A DNA stretch of 64,000 nucleotides. It comes from Halobellus rufus (GTDB lineage: Archaea > Halobacteriota > Halobacteria > Halobacteriales > Haloferacaceae). This document shows positions 52,944 to 62,503 of the stretch, piece after piece; position 1 is the stretch's first letter; each line of letters starts with the position of its first letter. The notes under the pieces were generated by a model that was given only the letters and a program-made list of their open reading frames with translations, did not search any database and had not been told where the DNA came from. Made by a program: the position numbers and the translations under genes. Location: NCBI RefSeq assembly GCF_000739575.1, contig NZ_BBJO01000014.1, forward strand, positions 62,001 through 126,000, read 5' to 3'.

Positions 52944-54457
52944 TGACCGGACTCTACGGGTCCGACCTCGGTCCGGCGGCCCAGCGGATCGCGCTCTTGA
53001 ACGGCGACGTGCCGATCGCGGTCTACGGCCTCGGAAAGATGGGCCTCCCCGTCGCGTCGGTGCTCGCGGACGTGACGGGATCGGTCGTCGGTGCCGACAT
53101 CGACGAGGACGTCGTCGACGCGGTCCGGCGCGGGGAGTGCCCGGTCTCGGGGGAGCCGGGGCTCCCGGAACTGCTCTCGGACGTCGTCGACGCCGGGAGG
53201 CTGGACGCCGTGTCCGACCCCGCCGAAGCGGCCGACGACGCCGCGATACACGTCGTCGTCGTCCCGACGCTGGTGGACGACGACGGCGAGGTCGACCTCT
53301 CGGCGCTCGGGGCTGTCCTCGAAGACGTCGCCGCGGGGCTCGATCCCGGCGACACCGTCTGCATCGAATCGACGGTGCCACCGCGGACGTGCGCGGACGT
53401 CGTCGTCCCGACGCTGGCCGGGCGCAGCGGCCTCAGCGAAACCTCCTTCGGCGTCGCGTTTTGCCCGGAGCGAACGCTCAGCGGTCGCGCGCTCGAAGAC
53501 ATCAGAGAGGCGTACCCGAAGGTCGTCGGCGGCGTCGACGAGGAGAGCACCCGGGTCGCCGCGCTCCTCTACGACGAGGTGACCGACAACGACGTCATCA
53601 CCCTCGACGACGCCACGACGGCGGAGGCGATGAAGGTGTTCAGCGGCGTCTACCGCGACGTCAACATCGCTCTGGCCAACGAGTTCGCGCGGTACGCGGA
53701 CGCGATGGAGATCGACGTCAGAGACGCCATCTCGGCGGCGAACAGCCAGCCGCACTCGAAGATCCTCTCGCCGGGACCCGGCGTCGGCGGGCACTGCATC
53801 CCGGTGTACCCGCACTTCCTGCTCTCGACGTTCGACGTCGAGAGCCCTCTGACGCGAGTCGGACGCGCGGTCAACGAGTCGATGCCCGCGTTCACCGTGG
53901 ACCTCGTGCGCGACGCGCTGGCCGACGCCGGGACCGAGACCGCCGAGGCGACGGTCCTGCTCTTGGGAACGACCTACCGGCCCGGCGTGGCCGAGACGCG
54001 GAACAGCCCCGCGGTTCCGATCGCAGAGGGCCTCGCCAAGCGCGGTGCGGACGTCTACAGCAGCGACCCGCTCGTCGACGGCCCCGACCGCATCGCTGCG
54101 GAACCGGTTCCCCTGCAGCGCGGCCTCGACCTGAACCCGGACGCGATCGTCGTCGTGACCCCCCACGAGGAGTTCGCGTCGATCGACTGGGCGGACGTCG
54201 AGCCGACGATCGTGGTCGACTGTCACGACGCCCTCGATCTGGAGGGGACCCGTCACGCCGGGTACGCCATCGGCTCCCCGAGAGCGAGATCGGATCCGAG
54301 GGCGGACGCGAACGCCGTTCGCGGCGAACCACGCGGCGGCACCGAGACGGTGAACGACGGCGTCGGCGAACTGTCCGGAAGCAGGACCGTCTTCGACGGC
54401 GGCGAGGAGGAGACGGACGACGCGAACCGAGAGCCGCGGGACCGGAGCGAACGATGA
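52943..54457 (+). CDS. Nucleotide-sugar 6-dehydrogenase (UDP-GlcNAc/ManNAc type, WbpA/WecC-like)
   Basis: A 504-residue NAD-dependent dehydrogenase: IAVYGLGKMGLPVASVLA, IESTVPPRT, FCPERTLSGRALEDI, ETTDAMKVF-like NAEAMKVFSGVYRDVNIALANEFA, and the active-site Cys in GPGVGGHCIPVYPHF. It converts the 6-OH of UDP-HexNAc to the uronic acid, supplying the substrate for the Wbp-like sets. The last ~70 residues are a charged disordered tail not seen in most relatives. Overlaps the DUF354 start by 4 nt. Confidence 0.93.
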   Translation: MTGLYGSDLGPAAQRIALLNGDVPIAVYGLGKMGLPVASVLADVTGSVVGADIDEDVVDAVRRGECPVSGEPGLPELLSDVVDAGRLDAVSDPAEAADDAAIHVVVVPTLVDDDGEVDLSALGAVLEDVAAGLDPGDTVCIESTVPPRTCADVVVPTLAGRSGLSETSFGVAFCPERTLSGRALEDIREAYPKVVGGVDEESTRVAALLYDEVTDNDVITLDDATTAEAMKVFSGVYRDVNIALANEFARYADAMEIDVRDAISAANSQPHSKILSPGPGVGGHCIPVYPHFLLSTFDVESPLTRVGRAVNESMPAFTVDLVRDALADAGTETAEATVLLLGTTYRPGVAETRNSPAVPIAEGLAKRGADVYSSDPLVDGPDRIAAEPVPLQRGLDLNPDAIVVVTPHEEFASIDWADVEPTIVVDCHDALDLEGTRHAGYAIGSPRARSDPRADANAVRGEPRGGTETVNDGVGELSGSRTVFDGGEEETDDANREPRDRSER

Positions 54458-55614
54458 GCCGCATTCAGTTCGACGTCACCCATCCGGCACACGTGCACCT
54501 GTTCAAGCACGCGATCGAAGAACTCGCCCGCGACGGGCACGCGGTCGCCGTCACCTCCCGGGAGAAGGAGATCACGACCGACCTGCTGGACGCCTACGGC
54601 ATCGCACACACGGTGCTCTCCAAGAAGGGGACCCGGAAGGCGGCGCTGGTGCCCGAGTGGCTCCTGCGGGACGTCAGGACGGTCCGGTTCGCCGCCCGGT
54701 TCGATCCCGACGTGATCGTCAGCCGGCTCAGTCCCACTGCCGTCCACGCGGCGAAGATGGTCGGCGCGGGCGCGGTCGCCTTCCACGACCACGAGGGGAC
54801 CAACCGGCTGGCGAGCGCGCTCGCGCCGTTCACCGATCGGCTCTGTACGCCGGCGACGTTCGAGGCCGACTTCGGGGAATCTCACGACCGCCACGCCGGG
54901 GTCCAGGAACTGGCCTACCTCCACCCGGACCGGTTCGATCCCGACCGCGACCGGTTACGCGAGTTCGGCGTCGATCCCGACGATCCCTACGTTGTCTTGC
55001 GATTCGTCGAGATGGGAGCGCACCACGACGTTGGGCTCGACGGCTTCTCCGCGGCTGCGAAACGACGCCTCGTGCGGGCGCTTTCAGCGGACACGGCGGT
55101 GTACGTCTCGACGGAGCGAGGCGTCGACGCCGACGTCGACGCGGCGCAGATCCCCGTGCCGCCCGCGATGATGCACGACCTACTGAGCGAGGCGTCGCTC
55201 CTCGTCACCGACTCCAACACGATGGCGACCGAGGCGGGGATCCTCGGGACGCCCACGGTCAGGTCGGGCGCGTACGCCGGGACGGACCAGTTCAGCAACT
55301 TCGAGGTCCTCACCGAGGCGGGGCTCGTCGAATCGGTGGCCGCGGAAGACCGCGCCGTCGAGCGCGCGCTGGAACTGTTCGCGGACCCGGACGCCGAGCG
55401 TCGCTGGCGCGAGCGGCGGGACGAATACGTCGCCGACAAGCCCGACCTCACGGACTACATCGTCGAACGGGTGCTGAGCGTTGCGGGCGATACCCCGGGG
55501 AAACCGGAGGCGGAAGACTCGCCACGGCGGCCGGTGGCGGCCGGGACGGCTCGGTTCGACACGCAGATCGACGAGCGGGGGCGGAAGCTCGCGGACGGGG
55601 AGGGCGATGACTGA
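54454..55614 (+). CDS. DUF354 family protein (GT-B-like)
   Basis: A 386-residue protein of the archaeal/bacterial DUF354 family (FDVTHPAHVHLFKHAIEELARDGH, AVTSREKEITTDLLDAYGI, FHDHEGTNRLA, LVTDSNTMATEAGILGTP). The fold is GT-B-like, close to UDP-GlcNAc 2-epimerases and glycosyltransferases. A role in sugar-nucleotide or glycan processing is consistent with its operon. The C-terminal ~45 residues are disordered. Confidence 0.88.
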   Translation: MSRIQFDVTHPAHVHLFKHAIEELARDGHAVAVTSREKEITTDLLDAYGIAHTVLSKKGTRKAALVPEWLLRDVRTVRFAARFDPDVIVSRLSPTAVHAAKMVGAGAVAFHDHEGTNRLASALAPFTDRLCTPATFEADFGESHDRHAGVQELAYLHPDRFDPDRDRLREFGVDPDDPYVVLRFVEMGAHHDVGLDGFSAAAKRRLVRALSADTAVYVSTERGVDADVDAAQIPVPPAMMHDLLSEASLLVTDSNTMATEAGILGTPTVRSGAYAGTDQFSNFEVLTEAGLVESVAAEDRAVERALELFADPDAERRWRERRDEYVADKPDLTDYIVERVLSVAGDTPGKPEAEDSPRRPVAAGTARFDTQIDERGRKLADGEGDD

Positions 55615-56572
55615 TACCGCGTCGGAATCCGCTGCGGACGGCGGTCGGCCCGGAGACGCCGCGTCGCGTCGTCGGCGGCAGATCCCCGAGGGGAAGCCCT
55701 TCGCGCTCTGTCTCACCCACGACGTCGACCGGCCGTACAAGACGTATCAGTCGATCTACTACGCCGTCAGCGAGGGCGACCTCGCACAGTTGAAATCGCT
55801 GTTTCCTGGGCGGAATCCGTACTGGTCGTTCGACCGGATCAAGGCGATCGAGTCGGACCTCGGCGTCCGCTCCTCGTTCAACTTCCTCGACGAGCAGTCG
55901 CTCTTCACCGACCGTCCCCGGCGAGAGCTGCTCAGTCCGGAGTCGTGGATGCGGTACGCCGGGCGCTACGATCTCACCGATCCGGCGATCGTAGAGCTGA
56001 TCCACGACCTCGACGCCGGCGGGTGGGAGATCGGACTGCACGGCTCCTACGACTCCTACCGCGACCGGGAGCGACTCCGCGACGAGAAGCGGCGGCTCGA
56101 ATCGGTGCTGGGCCGGGAGGTCACCGGGATCAGACAGCACCATCTCAACCTCTCGGTCCCCGACACTTGGGAGCACCACGCGGCGATCGGCCTCGAGTAC
56201 GACACCTCACTCGGCTCGTCGACCGAGTACGGATTTCAGTACGGCTACGGACTCAAGCGCCCGTTCGGCGACTCGTTCGTCGTCTTTCCGCTCACCGTGA
56301 TGGAGATGGCCCTGCCGGTCGAGCGCGACCCGACCGCCGCGTGGGAGGCGCTGGAGTCGCTCCTGTTCGAAGCCAGAGCCAACGGCGCGGTGATGAGCGT
56401 GCTCTGGCATCCGCGGTTCTTCTGCGAGGACACGCCGGCGTACGGTCCGCTGTACCGGCGGTTGATCGAGCGCGCGTTGGAACTCGGGGCGTGGGTCGGA
56501 CCGCCGGGGGCGCTGTACGAGCGGCTCGATCACCCCACGGCGGCCGCGGATCAGGCGTCGCCTTCGGACTGA
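55607..56572 (+). CDS. Polysaccharide deacetylase-like protein
   Basis: A 321-residue NodB-fold protein: LCLTHDVDRPYKTYQ (first Asp motif), SSFNFLDEQ, GWEIGLHGSYDSYRDRERL (His of the metal site), GIRQHHLNLS and LWHPRFFCEDTP. It may deacetylate a surface glycan or its precursor. It overlaps the DUF354 gene by 8 nt and is the last gene of the 52350-56572 operon. Confidence 0.87.
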   Translation: MTDTASESAADGGRPGDAASRRRRQIPEGKPFALCLTHDVDRPYKTYQSIYYAVSEGDLAQLKSLFPGRNPYWSFDRIKAIESDLGVRSSFNFLDEQSLFTDRPRRELLSPESWMRYAGRYDLTDPAIVELIHDLDAGGWEIGLHGSYDSYRDRERLRDEKRRLESVLGREVTGIRQHHLNLSVPDTWEHHAAIGLEYDTSLGSSTEYGFQYGYGLKRPFGDSFVVFPLTVMEMALPVERDPTAAWEALESLLFEARANGAVMSVLWHPRFFCEDTPAYGPLYRRLIERALELGAWVGPPGALYERLDHPTAAADQASPSD

Positions 56573-56808
56573 TACGGTTCGCCGACGGCCTCGCGCGGGA
56601 GCGCGTTGTGCAGTTCGGTCTCGAGATCCTCGGGCGACTCGAACGTCTCGCTCCCCGTCGATTCCACTAGGTCGCCGAAGTTCTCGGAGCCGTCTGCCAA
56701 CAACAGCGTCACGTCGGCGAGTTCGTCGGCCGCGGTCGCGCGGTCGATCGGGTACTCCAGCGCTTCGAGCGTCTCTCGGACGTGACTGAATTTCACTTCT
56801 CGGTCCAT
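56551..56808 (-). CDS. DUF5789 family protein
   Basis: An 85-residue acidic haloarchaeal protein: MDREVKFSHVRETLEALEYPIDRATAADELADVTLLLADG in outline, then NFGDLVESTGSETFESPEDLETELHNALPREAVGEPYQSEGDA split by family-typical spacing. Function unknown. The ATG at 56808 is preferred over one 8 codons earlier. It overlaps the convergent deacetylase gene by 22 nt. The 196-nt gap to the next gene contains a TAACAAA element used by the gene at 57005. Confidence 0.83.
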   Translation of the reverse strand: MDREVKFSHVRETLEALEYPIDRATAADELADVTLLLADGSENFGDLVESTGSETFESPEDLETELHNALPREAVGEPYQSEGDA

Positions 56809-57004
56809 AGCCACACTACGCCGACAGGACACTTGAAGCTGTAGCCGGGCGGTCGCATCGGCCGGCCCGTCCGGGTAGCGCGGGACGAACCGGGTCGACC
56901 GTCCGACACCACCGGCGGGAGGCGGCCGTCGAGACCGAGAGCGTGCCGGCAGCGTGACAGTATGCGCGGGTTAACAAAGCCGTCGAGGCGGTAGAGTACT
57001 CCCA

Positions 57005-58009
57005 ATGGAACTCGAACGGATCTCGCTGTCTGAGTGGGCCGCGGCGCTGCCAAAACGCGGGTTCGAGGTGTTTCACTTCCCGGAAGCGCTGTCCGTGCTC
57101 GACGACCACACGTCCGGAGAGATGGAACTCCTCGGCGGTTTCAAGGGTGACAGACCCACGGCGTTACTCCCGGTGTTCGTCCGGGACCTGCCGGTGGGCC
57201 GCGTCGTGACGTCGCCGCCGCCGGGGATGGGCGTCCCCCGCCTCGGGCCGGTCGTGATGCCGGCGAGCCCGAAGCGGCGGAAACGGGAGAAAGTGAACCA
57301 GACGTTCGCCGACTTGGTGATCGACGAGTTGGATCTCACCGCGCCGACGACGCTGTTCTCGATGGTGTGTCACTCGCGGTTCGGTGACCCCAGACCGTAC
57401 AGTTGGGCCGACTTCGACGTCGGGACGCGGTTCACGTACCGCCTCGATCTCGACGGCGGAGACCCCGAAACGGTCCTCGCGGACGCCAGCAAGAGCCTCC
57501 GACGAGAGGTCAACGACGCCCGCGAGTTGGATCTCAGCGTCGAGCGCGGCGGGGTCGACGACGCGAAGCGGGTCTTCGAGGAGACCCGCGATCGATACGC
57601 CGAGCAGGGCGAGTCGTTTCCGCTGCGCTGGCCGTACGTGCGAGACCTCGTCACGGCGCTCGGGGAGCACGCGAGAGTGTACACCGTCAGAGACGGCGAC
57701 GGCGACTTCCTCACCGGCGTCACCGTCCTGTACTCCGCCGACGACGCGTACTTCTGGCAGGGCGGCAGTCGCACGGTTCACGAGGGGGTCGCGGTGAACA
57801 GCTTCCTCCACTGGCGGGTGATCGCCGACGTCGTCGGGGACCCGCCCGCTGACTCGGTCCGGTTCTACGATCTTCACGGGGCCAACACCGAGCGGCTCTG
57901 CCGCTACAAGAGCAAGTTCGGCGGCGAACTGGTCCCGTACCACGCCGTCGACACGAGCGGGTATCGGATGAACCTCGCCAAGCGCGTCTACGAGCGGTTC
58001 GTGCGGTGA
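57005..58009 (+). CDS. FemAB/FemX-like GNAT transferase, copy 2
   Basis: A 334-residue relative of the protein at 49443-50438: FEVFHFPEALSVL, GMGVPRLGPVVM, ASKSLRREVNDARELD, and FYDLHGANTERLCRYKSKFGGELVPYHAV near the end. The two copies share layout but differ in detail, so they probably act on different acceptors. TAACAAA at 56972-56978 is 33 nt before the ATG. Starts an operon with the GT4 gene (4 nt gap). Confidence 0.82.
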   Translation: MELERISLSEWAAALPKRGFEVFHFPEALSVLDDHTSGEMELLGGFKGDRPTALLPVFVRDLPVGRVVTSPPPGMGVPRLGPVVMPASPKRRKREKVNQTFADLVIDELDLTAPTTLFSMVCHSRFGDPRPYSWADFDVGTRFTYRLDLDGGDPETVLADASKSLRREVNDARELDLSVERGGVDDAKRVFEETRDRYAEQGESFPLRWPYVRDLVTALGEHARVYTVRDGDGDFLTGVTVLYSADDAYFWQGGSRTVHEGVAVNSFLHWRVIADVVGDPPADSVRFYDLHGANTERLCRYKSKFGGELVPYHAVDTSGYRMNLAKRVYERFVR

Positions 58010-58013
58010 TTCG

Positions 58014-58937
58014 ATGCGGGTACTCAGCCTCGTCACGAACGGTCACTCGCGCTTTTACCGCCAGCAGTGCGACGGGCTCCGCGAGCGGGGCCACGAGGTC
58101 GACACGCTGGCCGTGCCCGGGCGATCGAAGGAGTCAGGGCGGTCGATGTGGACCTACGCGAAGTACTACCCGCGCGTTCTCGCCGCCTCCGCCGGCGACT
58201 ACGATCTCGTGCACGCGAACTACGGCCTCAGCGCACCGCCGGCAGTCGTCCAGCCCTCACTACCGACAGTGCTGTCGCTGTGGGGCAGCGACCTGATGGG
58301 TACCTACGGGTGGCTGTCGCGGTACTGCGCTCGGTTCGCCGAGGAAGTGATCGTCATGTCGCCGGAGATGGCCGCCCTGCTCGACCGCCCGACGCACGTG
58401 ATCCCACACGGGATCGACCTCGACCTGTTCCGACCGCTTCCGCAGTCGTTCGCGCGGCGGGAAGTGGGCTGGCGGGAGGACCGCTATCAGGTGCTCTTCC
58501 CGTATCGGCCCTTCCGGCCGGTGAAGAACTTCGACCGGGCGGAGCGCGTCGTCGAGTCGGCCCGCGAGCGCGTCGACCGACCGATCGAACTGCAGGTCGC
58601 CGACGGCGTCGAACACAGCCGGATGCCGGTGTTGATGAACGCGGCGGACGCGATCCTGCTCACGTCGAACCGGGAGGGATCGCCGAACACGGTGAAGGAG
58701 GCGATGGCCTGTAACGTCCCGGTCATCGCCACCGACGTGGGGGACCTGTCCGAGCGGTTGGAGCCGATCGCCCACTCGACGGTCAGCGACGACGACGACG
58801 CCCTCGCCGCGGCGCTCGCTGCGACGCTCCGGACGGGCGAGCGCTCCGACGGGCGCGAGGCGATCGCCGAGATCGGCCTCTCTCGACAGCTCGATCGCCT
58901 CGAAGCCGTCTTCGAGCGAGCGGTCGGCTCGTCGTGA
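58014..58937 (+). CDS. GT4 family glycosyltransferase
   Basis: A 307-residue GT-B glycosyltransferase: VLSLVTNGHSRFYRQQCDGL, LVHANYGLSAP, LWGSDLMGTYGWL, HVIPHGIDLDLFRP and LLTSNREGSPNTVKEAMACNVPVIATDVGDLSE (the nucleotide-sugar-binding E-x7-E region). Short for the family but all key parts are present. Confidence 0.92.
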   Translation: MRVLSLVTNGHSRFYRQQCDGLRERGHEVDTLAVPGRSKESGRSMWTYAKYYPRVLAASAGDYDLVHANYGLSAPPAVVQPSLPTVLSLWGSDLMGTYGWLSRYCARFAEEVIVMSPEMAALLDRPTHVIPHGIDLDLFRPLPQSFARREVGWREDRYQVLFPYRPFRPVKNFDRAERVVESARERVDRPIELQVADGVEHSRMPVLMNAADAILLTSNREGSPNTVKEAMACNVPVIATDVGDLSERLEPIAHSTVSDDDDALAAALAATLRTGERSDGREAIAEIGLSRQLDRLEAVFERAVGSS

Positions 58938-58965
58938 CGGCGAGACCGGATGCAGGCCGGTCGCT

Positions 58966-60075
58966 TCAACTCCCGAGAAACGGTGAGACGACCGCTTTCG
59001 CTCCCTCGACGAGGTGCGGGAGCGGGTCGGTCGCCGAGAGGTTCGTGTCGGTCCGCGGTGACACGAGGTCCCCGAAGATCGCGGGCGTCGAGTCGGGTCG
59101 GGCGATCGCGTGTTGGATATCCCCCGAGAGCGGCCAGTGAAACCGCCGAGAGGAGAAGGAGAAATCCGGTCGGGTCCCGTCCCGGAGATACCGCACCATC
59201 GCCTCGGGGAAGTCCAGCCCCGAGGCGATCCCGAGGTCGAGCGAGCCCCAGAACTTCGGGTTGATCTCGATCAGGTGCGGCGTCCCGGTCGCATCGCGTT
59301 TGAACTCCACCATCACCGGCCCGTTCCACCCCAGCGCGTCGAGGATTCGCGTCCCGTACTCGGTCAACGTCTCGTCGAGAATGGACTCCGCACAGGCGCT
59401 TATGCCTCCCGTCGGCGGGAACTCCCGGATTCGACGGTGCGAGTAGCTACCTGCCGGTTCGCCGTCGAGGTACAGCGCGAAAAAGCCGCAGCCCTCCCCG
59501 GAGAGGTACTCCTGTGCGAGCGGTGAGTCGGTGTACTGCTCGGCGTAGTCGTCGACCGCCGCGCGCAGTTCCGCCTCCGAGGTGGCGTACTCGACGAACC
59601 GGGGGGCGGACTCGGTCCCGGCCTTGACGACGAGCGGAAACCCGAGGGAGTCCGCAGCCGAGACGTCGCCGTCGGGGTCGAGTCGCACTGTCTCCGGGAC
59701 GGGGACGTCCAGAGCCCTCGCGAGGAGGTAACACCGCCACTTGTCCTGGGCGATCCGCATCGACTCCCGCCCCGGCAGGACCTCCTCGATCGGGGCGGAC
59801 AGCGCGTCGCGGTGTTCCGAGAAGACGTTCGTCGTCCAGCCGCCGACGGGGAGCACGTAGTCGTAGCCGTACCGTTCGACGACCTCGTTCACGCCGTCGA
59901 CGTAGGCCCGCGGCGAGGTCCTTCGAACCTGATGCTCTCCGTCGGCGAAGCGAGATATCCCGGCCATCGAGTGGGGAAACGACGAAACGACGCCCGTCCG
60001 CGACGCGACGGGGGCGACCGAGCGAAGCACCGAGAGCGACTTCTTCATCATCCCGTCGGTTATCAGGACCTCCAT
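58966..60075 (-). CDS. ATP-grasp ligase/carboxylate-amine ligase
   Basis: A 369-residue ATP-grasp protein (LGFPLVVKAGTESAPRFVEY, AQEYLSGEGCGFFALYLDG, VMVEFKRDATGTPHLIEINPKFWGSLDLG, the last being the metal/ATP site). It could join an amino acid or other amine to a carboxylated sugar such as a uronic acid, which would fit the UDP-uronate enzymes nearby. The ATG at 60075 is preferred over one 32 codons upstream. The 278-nt gap to the epimerase has no gene. Confidence 0.85.
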   Translation of the reverse strand: MEVLITDGMMKKSLSVLRSVAPVASRTGVVSSFPHSMAGISRFADGEHQVRRTSPRAYVDGVNEVVERYGYDYVLPVGGWTTNVFSEHRDALSAPIEEVLPGRESMRIAQDKWRCYLLARALDVPVPETVRLDPDGDVSAADSLGFPLVVKAGTESAPRFVEYATSEAELRAAVDDYAEQYTDSPLAQEYLSGEGCGFFALYLDGEPAGSYSHRRIREFPPTGGISACAESILDETLTEYGTRILDALGWNGPVMVEFKRDATGTPHLIEINPKFWGSLDLGIASGLDFPEAMVRYLRDGTRPDFSFSSRRFHWPLSGDIQHAIARPDSTPAIFGDLVSPRTDTNLSATDPLPHLVEGAKAVVSPFLGS

Positions 60076-60353
60076 AGCCGCGTACACAACGCGGACACAC
60101 AAAACCACACGTGACAGATAGTTGGATTTGGTGGCGTAAGACGTGCGTACCCCAAAGGAACTGGCCAGCACCCCTCAGACGCGTCGGGGCGTCTCACAGG
60201 AGACAGTTCGGTCTCGCGGTCGGGGAGAGAGACGACACAGCAGACGATTCAGGGGCGATCAGAGTCTCCGGACCGACCCCGCCCGAGCCGGTTCCAGCGG
60301 CGTCTCCCGCATAACGACCGCCTTACTAAGCCGCGGGCGGTTCCGCTACCCGT

Positions 60354-61349
60354 ATGGCTGATCGCTCCGTCCCGGAGACGGGCCTCGAAGACGCGACGGT
60401 ACTCGTCACGGGTGGTGCGGGCTTCATCGGGAGTCACCTGACGGCGGCTCTGGCGGCGGAAAACGAGGTCCGCGTGCTCGACGACTGCTCTACCGGCACC
60501 GCGTCGAAACTCCCGGACGGCGCGACCCTGCTGCGTGCCGACGTCCGGGACGAGACCGCCCTCGACCGGGCTATGGCCGGCGTCGACGTGGTGTTTCACC
60601 TCGCCGCGGTGGTCAGCGTCGAGCAGTCCGTCGAGGATCCGGTGGAGTCGCACGCGGTGAACGTCGACGGAACCCTGGCGGTGCTCGAACGCGCCCGACG
60701 GGAGGACGCACGCGTGGTCTTGGCGTCCAGCGCGGCCGTGTACGGCGAACCCACCGACCTCCCGGTGGACGAGACCGCGGACACGGACCCGCTATCGCCG
60801 TACGGGGCCGACAAACTCGCCGCCGACTCGTACGCGAGAGTGTACGCCGACGTGTACGACCTCCCGGTCGCAGTTATGCGCTTCTTCAACGTGTACGGGC
60901 CGGGGCAACGCGGTCCCTACAGCGGCGTCGTCGACGCGTTCCTGCAGCGCGCGTTCGCCGACGAACCGCTCGTCGTCCACGGCGACGGCGAGCAGACGCG
61001 GGACTTCGTCCACGTCTCCGACGTCGTCCGCGCGCTGGTCGCCGCCGCCTCCACGGCCCACACGGGTCTGGCGTACAACGTCGGGTCGGGCGAGTCAGCG
61101 TCGATCAACGAACTCGCGGCGGCGATTCGGGAGGCGACCGGGACCACGGCGGAGATCACACACGGGTCCGCTCGTCCGGGAGACATCCGGCACAGCTTGG
61201 CGGATTGCGACAGGATGCGGGAGCGACTCGGCGTGGAACCGACGGTCTCGCTTCGGGAAGGAATCGAACACCTCGTCGCGTACCGACGAGGCCGGGGTGT
61301 CGACTCGGGGGACGAGCGCTCGTCGACCCGAGACACGATCGCTGAATGA
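60354..61349 (+). CDS. NAD-dependent nucleotide-sugar epimerase (GalE-like)
   Basis: A 331-residue extended SDR: VLVTGGAGFIGSHLTAAL, VFHLAAVVSVEQSV, ASSAAVYGEP and the catalytic YGADK (Tyr/Lys), RFFNVYGPGQRGPYSGVV. It likely epimerises UDP-Glc/GlcNAc or their uronates. Overlaps the next gene by 4 nt. Its leaderless promoter (CCTTACTAAG, 60322) is 32 nt upstream. Confidence 0.92.
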   Translation: MADRSVPETGLEDATVLVTGGAGFIGSHLTAALAAENEVRVLDDCSTGTASKLPDGATLLRADVRDETALDRAMAGVDVVFHLAAVVSVEQSVEDPVESHAVNVDGTLAVLERARREDARVVLASSAAVYGEPTDLPVDETADTDPLSPYGADKLAADSYARVYADVYDLPVAVMRFFNVYGPGQRGPYSGVVDAFLQRAFADEPLVVHGDGEQTRDFVHVSDVVRALVAAASTAHTGLAYNVGSGESASINELAAAIREATGTTAEITHGSARPGDIRHSLADCDRMRERLGVEPTVSLREGIEHLVAYRRGRGVDSGDERSSTRDTIAE

Positions 61350-62458
61350 CCCCCCACGCCGCGTCGATCCGCCCGCGGTTCAGGTTCCAGTGGCTGGCCG
61401 ATCCCGGACGGCGGCCGATCGACTGGCTCGACGACGACACGTGGATCCCGGACGGGCGGCGGCGGGTGTACCGGTGGGCGAAACAGGGGCTCACCGTCGC
61501 CTTCGAGACGCTCGATGCCGGTGAGACGGTGCTCCTCCCGGCGTACGTCCCCGGCGGTGTCACGTGGGCTGCGCTCCACGCGGGGCTGGACGTCCGTTAC
61601 TACCCGGTCGCGGCCGATCTCACGCTCCCGGTCGGAGAGATCAGTCGGCTGATCCGAACGGTCGAACCCGCGGCGGTCCAGTTCATTCACTACTTCGGCT
61701 TCGTGGACGAGGGGTTCGATTCCCTCGTCTCCGTCGCCCGCGAGCACGGCGCCCTCGTGGTCGAAGACTGCGCCCGGGGGTTGTTCGGGCGCGACGAGAA
61801 CGGCACTCCGCTCGGCTCACGCGGCGATCTCGCGGTGTTCTGCCCGCACAAGACGCTCCCGGTCCCCGACGGCGGTATCGCCGTCTCGCGGAACGGCCTG
61901 GAACTCCCGGAGCCGTCGCCGACGCGGGACTGGCGTCACGACGCGCGCTACCTCCTCGGGTCGCTGCGCGACCGAGTCCCGGTCGACGTCGTGCCCGACG
62001 CCGTTTTCGGTCGATCGCACACCGGCGAGGTCGACGACGTCGAACCCGAAGAGGCGCTCGCGGGTGCCAGTCCGCTCACCGCGTTCGGGCTCGCACGCTG
62101 TCGACCGGCGGTCGTCAGCGCGAAGCGACGGGCTCGCTATCGGTGTCTCCGGGGGCTTCTCGACGGCCGCGAGCGGTTCCGTGTCGTCACCGGAACGGTA
62201 CACGAGGGCGCGTGTCCGTACGGAGTCGTCGGCGTCCTCGACTCCGAAGCGGAACGAGACGAGCTGTTCCGGGGGCTCCGCTCGGCCGGGTTGCCGTCCG
62301 AAGTGCTCACGTGGCCGCCAGTTCATCGCCGCGAGGAAGTACGCGGGTTCGAGGGGGCGGAGCGGCTGCGGAAGCGATCGATCGTGTTCCCGACGCACCA
62401 GCAGTTGTCGTGGGCCACGGTCGGTCGACTCGCCGCGCACGTCGCCGAGTGGGAGTGA
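61346..62458 (+). CDS. DegT/DnrJ/EryC1-like aminotransferase
   Basis: A 370-residue PLP-fold protein, more distant than the other two: VLLPAYVPGGVTWAALHAG, LVVEDCARGLFGRDE, and FCPHKTLPVPDGGIAV with a Lys at the PLP position. The substrate is unknown. Coupled to the epimerase gene. Confidence 0.85.
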   Translation: MTPHAASIRPRFRFQWLADPGRRPIDWLDDDTWIPDGRRRVYRWAKQGLTVAFETLDAGETVLLPAYVPGGVTWAALHAGLDVRYYPVAADLTLPVGEISRLIRTVEPAAVQFIHYFGFVDEGFDSLVSVAREHGALVVEDCARGLFGRDENGTPLGSRGDLAVFCPHKTLPVPDGGIAVSRNGLELPEPSPTRDWRHDARYLLGSLRDRVPVDVVPDAVFGRSHTGEVDDVEPEEALAGASPLTAFGLARCRPAVVSAKRRARYRCLRGLLDGRERFRVVTGTVHEGACPYGVVGVLDSEAERDELFRGLRSAGLPSEVLTWPPVHRREEVRGFEGAERLRKRSIVFPTHQQLSWATVGRLAAHVAEWE

Positions 62459-62503
62459 ACCATAGCTCTCGGTCGCCTCAAAGACGGCAGCGGCGTCTCG
62501 CGA

